Assembly: GCA_965249785.1 (NCBI GenBank)
Contig: CBDFMU010000005.1
Location: 1-64,000 of the forward strand
From: M3007 sp965249785
Lineage (GTDB): Bacteria > Bacteroidota > Bacteroidia > Chitinophagales > Saprospiraceae
Length of the DNA stretch: 64,000 nucleotides
Direction of reading: 5' to 3'
Position numbers and translations under genes: made by a program. Shown here in pieces: positions 63,340-64,000 of the stretch (positions are counted from its first letter, which is position 1; each line of letters begins with the position of its first letter). Under the pieces are notes generated by a model. The model made no database searches. It was not told the DNA's origin and was given only the letters and a program-made list of their open reading frames with translations.

Positions 63340-64000
63340 CTACTTCACGACAGCCACATCAATCACTACGCTGCGGCGATTGCCAGTCAGGTCAGGATTA
63401 ATACCAATATTCATTAGAAAATCACCAGTATAAACCGCCGTTTCGTCAATAGACGATTTAGTATTCGGATAAATGTTCAGTTCCTTCAATTTATAGCGTT
63501 TTGCCGGGTCCAATCCTTTAAATTTCACCGGATCAATAGAATAGAAATAATCAAACCGATTAGTAACCACAAAATAAAACGCTGCTGCATGATCCCGATT
63601 GGTATCTACGTACATGATAGCCGCATAAGGATTGTCCCACGGACTCACCAAACGATACTGGTCGCCGTGCCAAATAGCATCCGTAATAGAGTGATAATTT
63701 TTAATCGCTTGTTGACTAAAAGCCAAATCATCGGCACTCAAATGATCTACGACAATATCATAGCCCATTTTGCCCATCATGGCCACATCTGTGCGGTATT
63801 TTATGCCGATTTTACTCCAATCCGTAACGTGATTACAGTGTGCAATCGCCGGAAAGAAATAACCGTTTTCCCATTGAATAAATACCCTTTCGAGCGGATC
63901 GGTATTATCACTCAGCCAAAACTCGGTAAAGTATTTTAATGCGCCATAGTCCACGCGCCCACCGCCGCCGGAACAGAGCATCATCGGAACTTTTGGGTAT
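63340..64000 (-). CDS. Alpha-galactosidase, GH36-like, C-terminal part (cut by window edge)
   Basis: The last 220 residues of a glycoside hydrolase. LCSGGGGRVDYGALKYFTEFWLSDNTDPLERV carries the GH36 pattern: the CSGGGGRVD loop and the acid/base aspartate in SDNTD. HVTDWSKIGIKYRTDVAMMGKMG is also typical. The rest is the C-terminal beta domain (FKGLDPAKRYKLKELNIYP). It would remove terminal alpha-galactosides. The start lies beyond the window. Confidence 0.87.
   Translation of the reverse strand, partial: YPKVPMMLCSGGGGRVDYGALKYFTEFWLSDNTDPLERVFIQWENGYFFPAIAHCNHVTDWSKIGIKYRTDVAMMGKMGYDIVVDHLSADDLAFSQQAIKNYHSITDAIWHGDQYRLVSPWDNPYAAIMYVDTNRDHAAAFYFVVTNRFDYFYSIDPVKFKGLDPAKRYKLKELNIYPNTKSSIDETAVYTGDFLMNIGINPDLTGNRRSVVIDVAVVK

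Overview
The window is a chromosomal segment of a Bacteroidota member, most likely of the Saprospiraceae/Chitinophagales kind. Reasons: type IX secretion (T9SS) genes and sorting tails (PorP/SprF, a GldM-like protein, SprB-like repeats, type A and type B C-terminal sorting domains), a long NusB of about 310 residues, a Bacteroidota-type GlmU-like protein, type B ribosomal protein L31, a lycopene cyclase, many lipoproteins, few visible Shine-Dalgarno sites, and promoters of the TTTG/TAnnTTTG type. No rRNA, tRNA, CRISPR array, integrase or transposase was recognised.

Layout. 1-4.9 kb: end of the complex I operon (nuoM, nuoN) with an MNT/HEPN (MntA-HepT-like) toxin-antitoxin pair lying between the two subunits, then an SH3 lipoprotein. 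5.2-12 kb (minus): GluQ-like synthetase, TPR lipoprotein, VOC protein, purM, GlmU-like protein, rpmE2, coaE, lycopene cyclase. 12.2-19.6 kb (plus): a lipoprotein, a tightly overlapped three-gene unit (SPOR-like membrane protein, DoxX-like membrane protein, TraB/GumN protein), WbqC-like protein, heptose kinase rfaE1, nusB. 19.7-30.7 kb (minus): two small lipoproteins and a four-gene T9SS surface cluster (porP/sprF, small barrel-like protein, TPR-PD40-OmpA protein, 1.5-kilo-residue SprB/PKD adhesin). 31-36 kb: spermidine-synthase-like methyltransferase, a giant AsmA protein, RNase D. 36.5-42.4 kb: fused two-domain peptide ABC ATPase, secreted lipase, proBA. 42.5-51.9 kb: two DUF2157-like membrane proteins, small proteins, a MuiA/DUF4139 protein, CotH-like secreted protein, M61 peptidase. 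52-58 kb: a lipoprotein, an orphan GldM-like protein, a TMTC-like glycosyltransferase. 58.4-64 kb (minus): a secreted vanadium-haloperoxidase-type enzyme with EF-hand-like repeats, an AhpD-like protein, an acyltransferase and the C-terminal part of a GH36 alpha-galactosidase.

Two features cut across the window. First, intergenic gaps are full of palindromes: perfect REP-like hairpins with a CTTGAAG core, other long hairpins, and long imperfect hairpins built from iterated AT-rich words. Second, at least five genes (nuoN, a small lipoprotein, the M61 peptidase, another lipoprotein, the AhpD-like gene) are broken only by one- or two-base indels while both reading frames remain well conserved. 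This looks more like residual assembly error than gene decay, but the sequence alone cannot decide.
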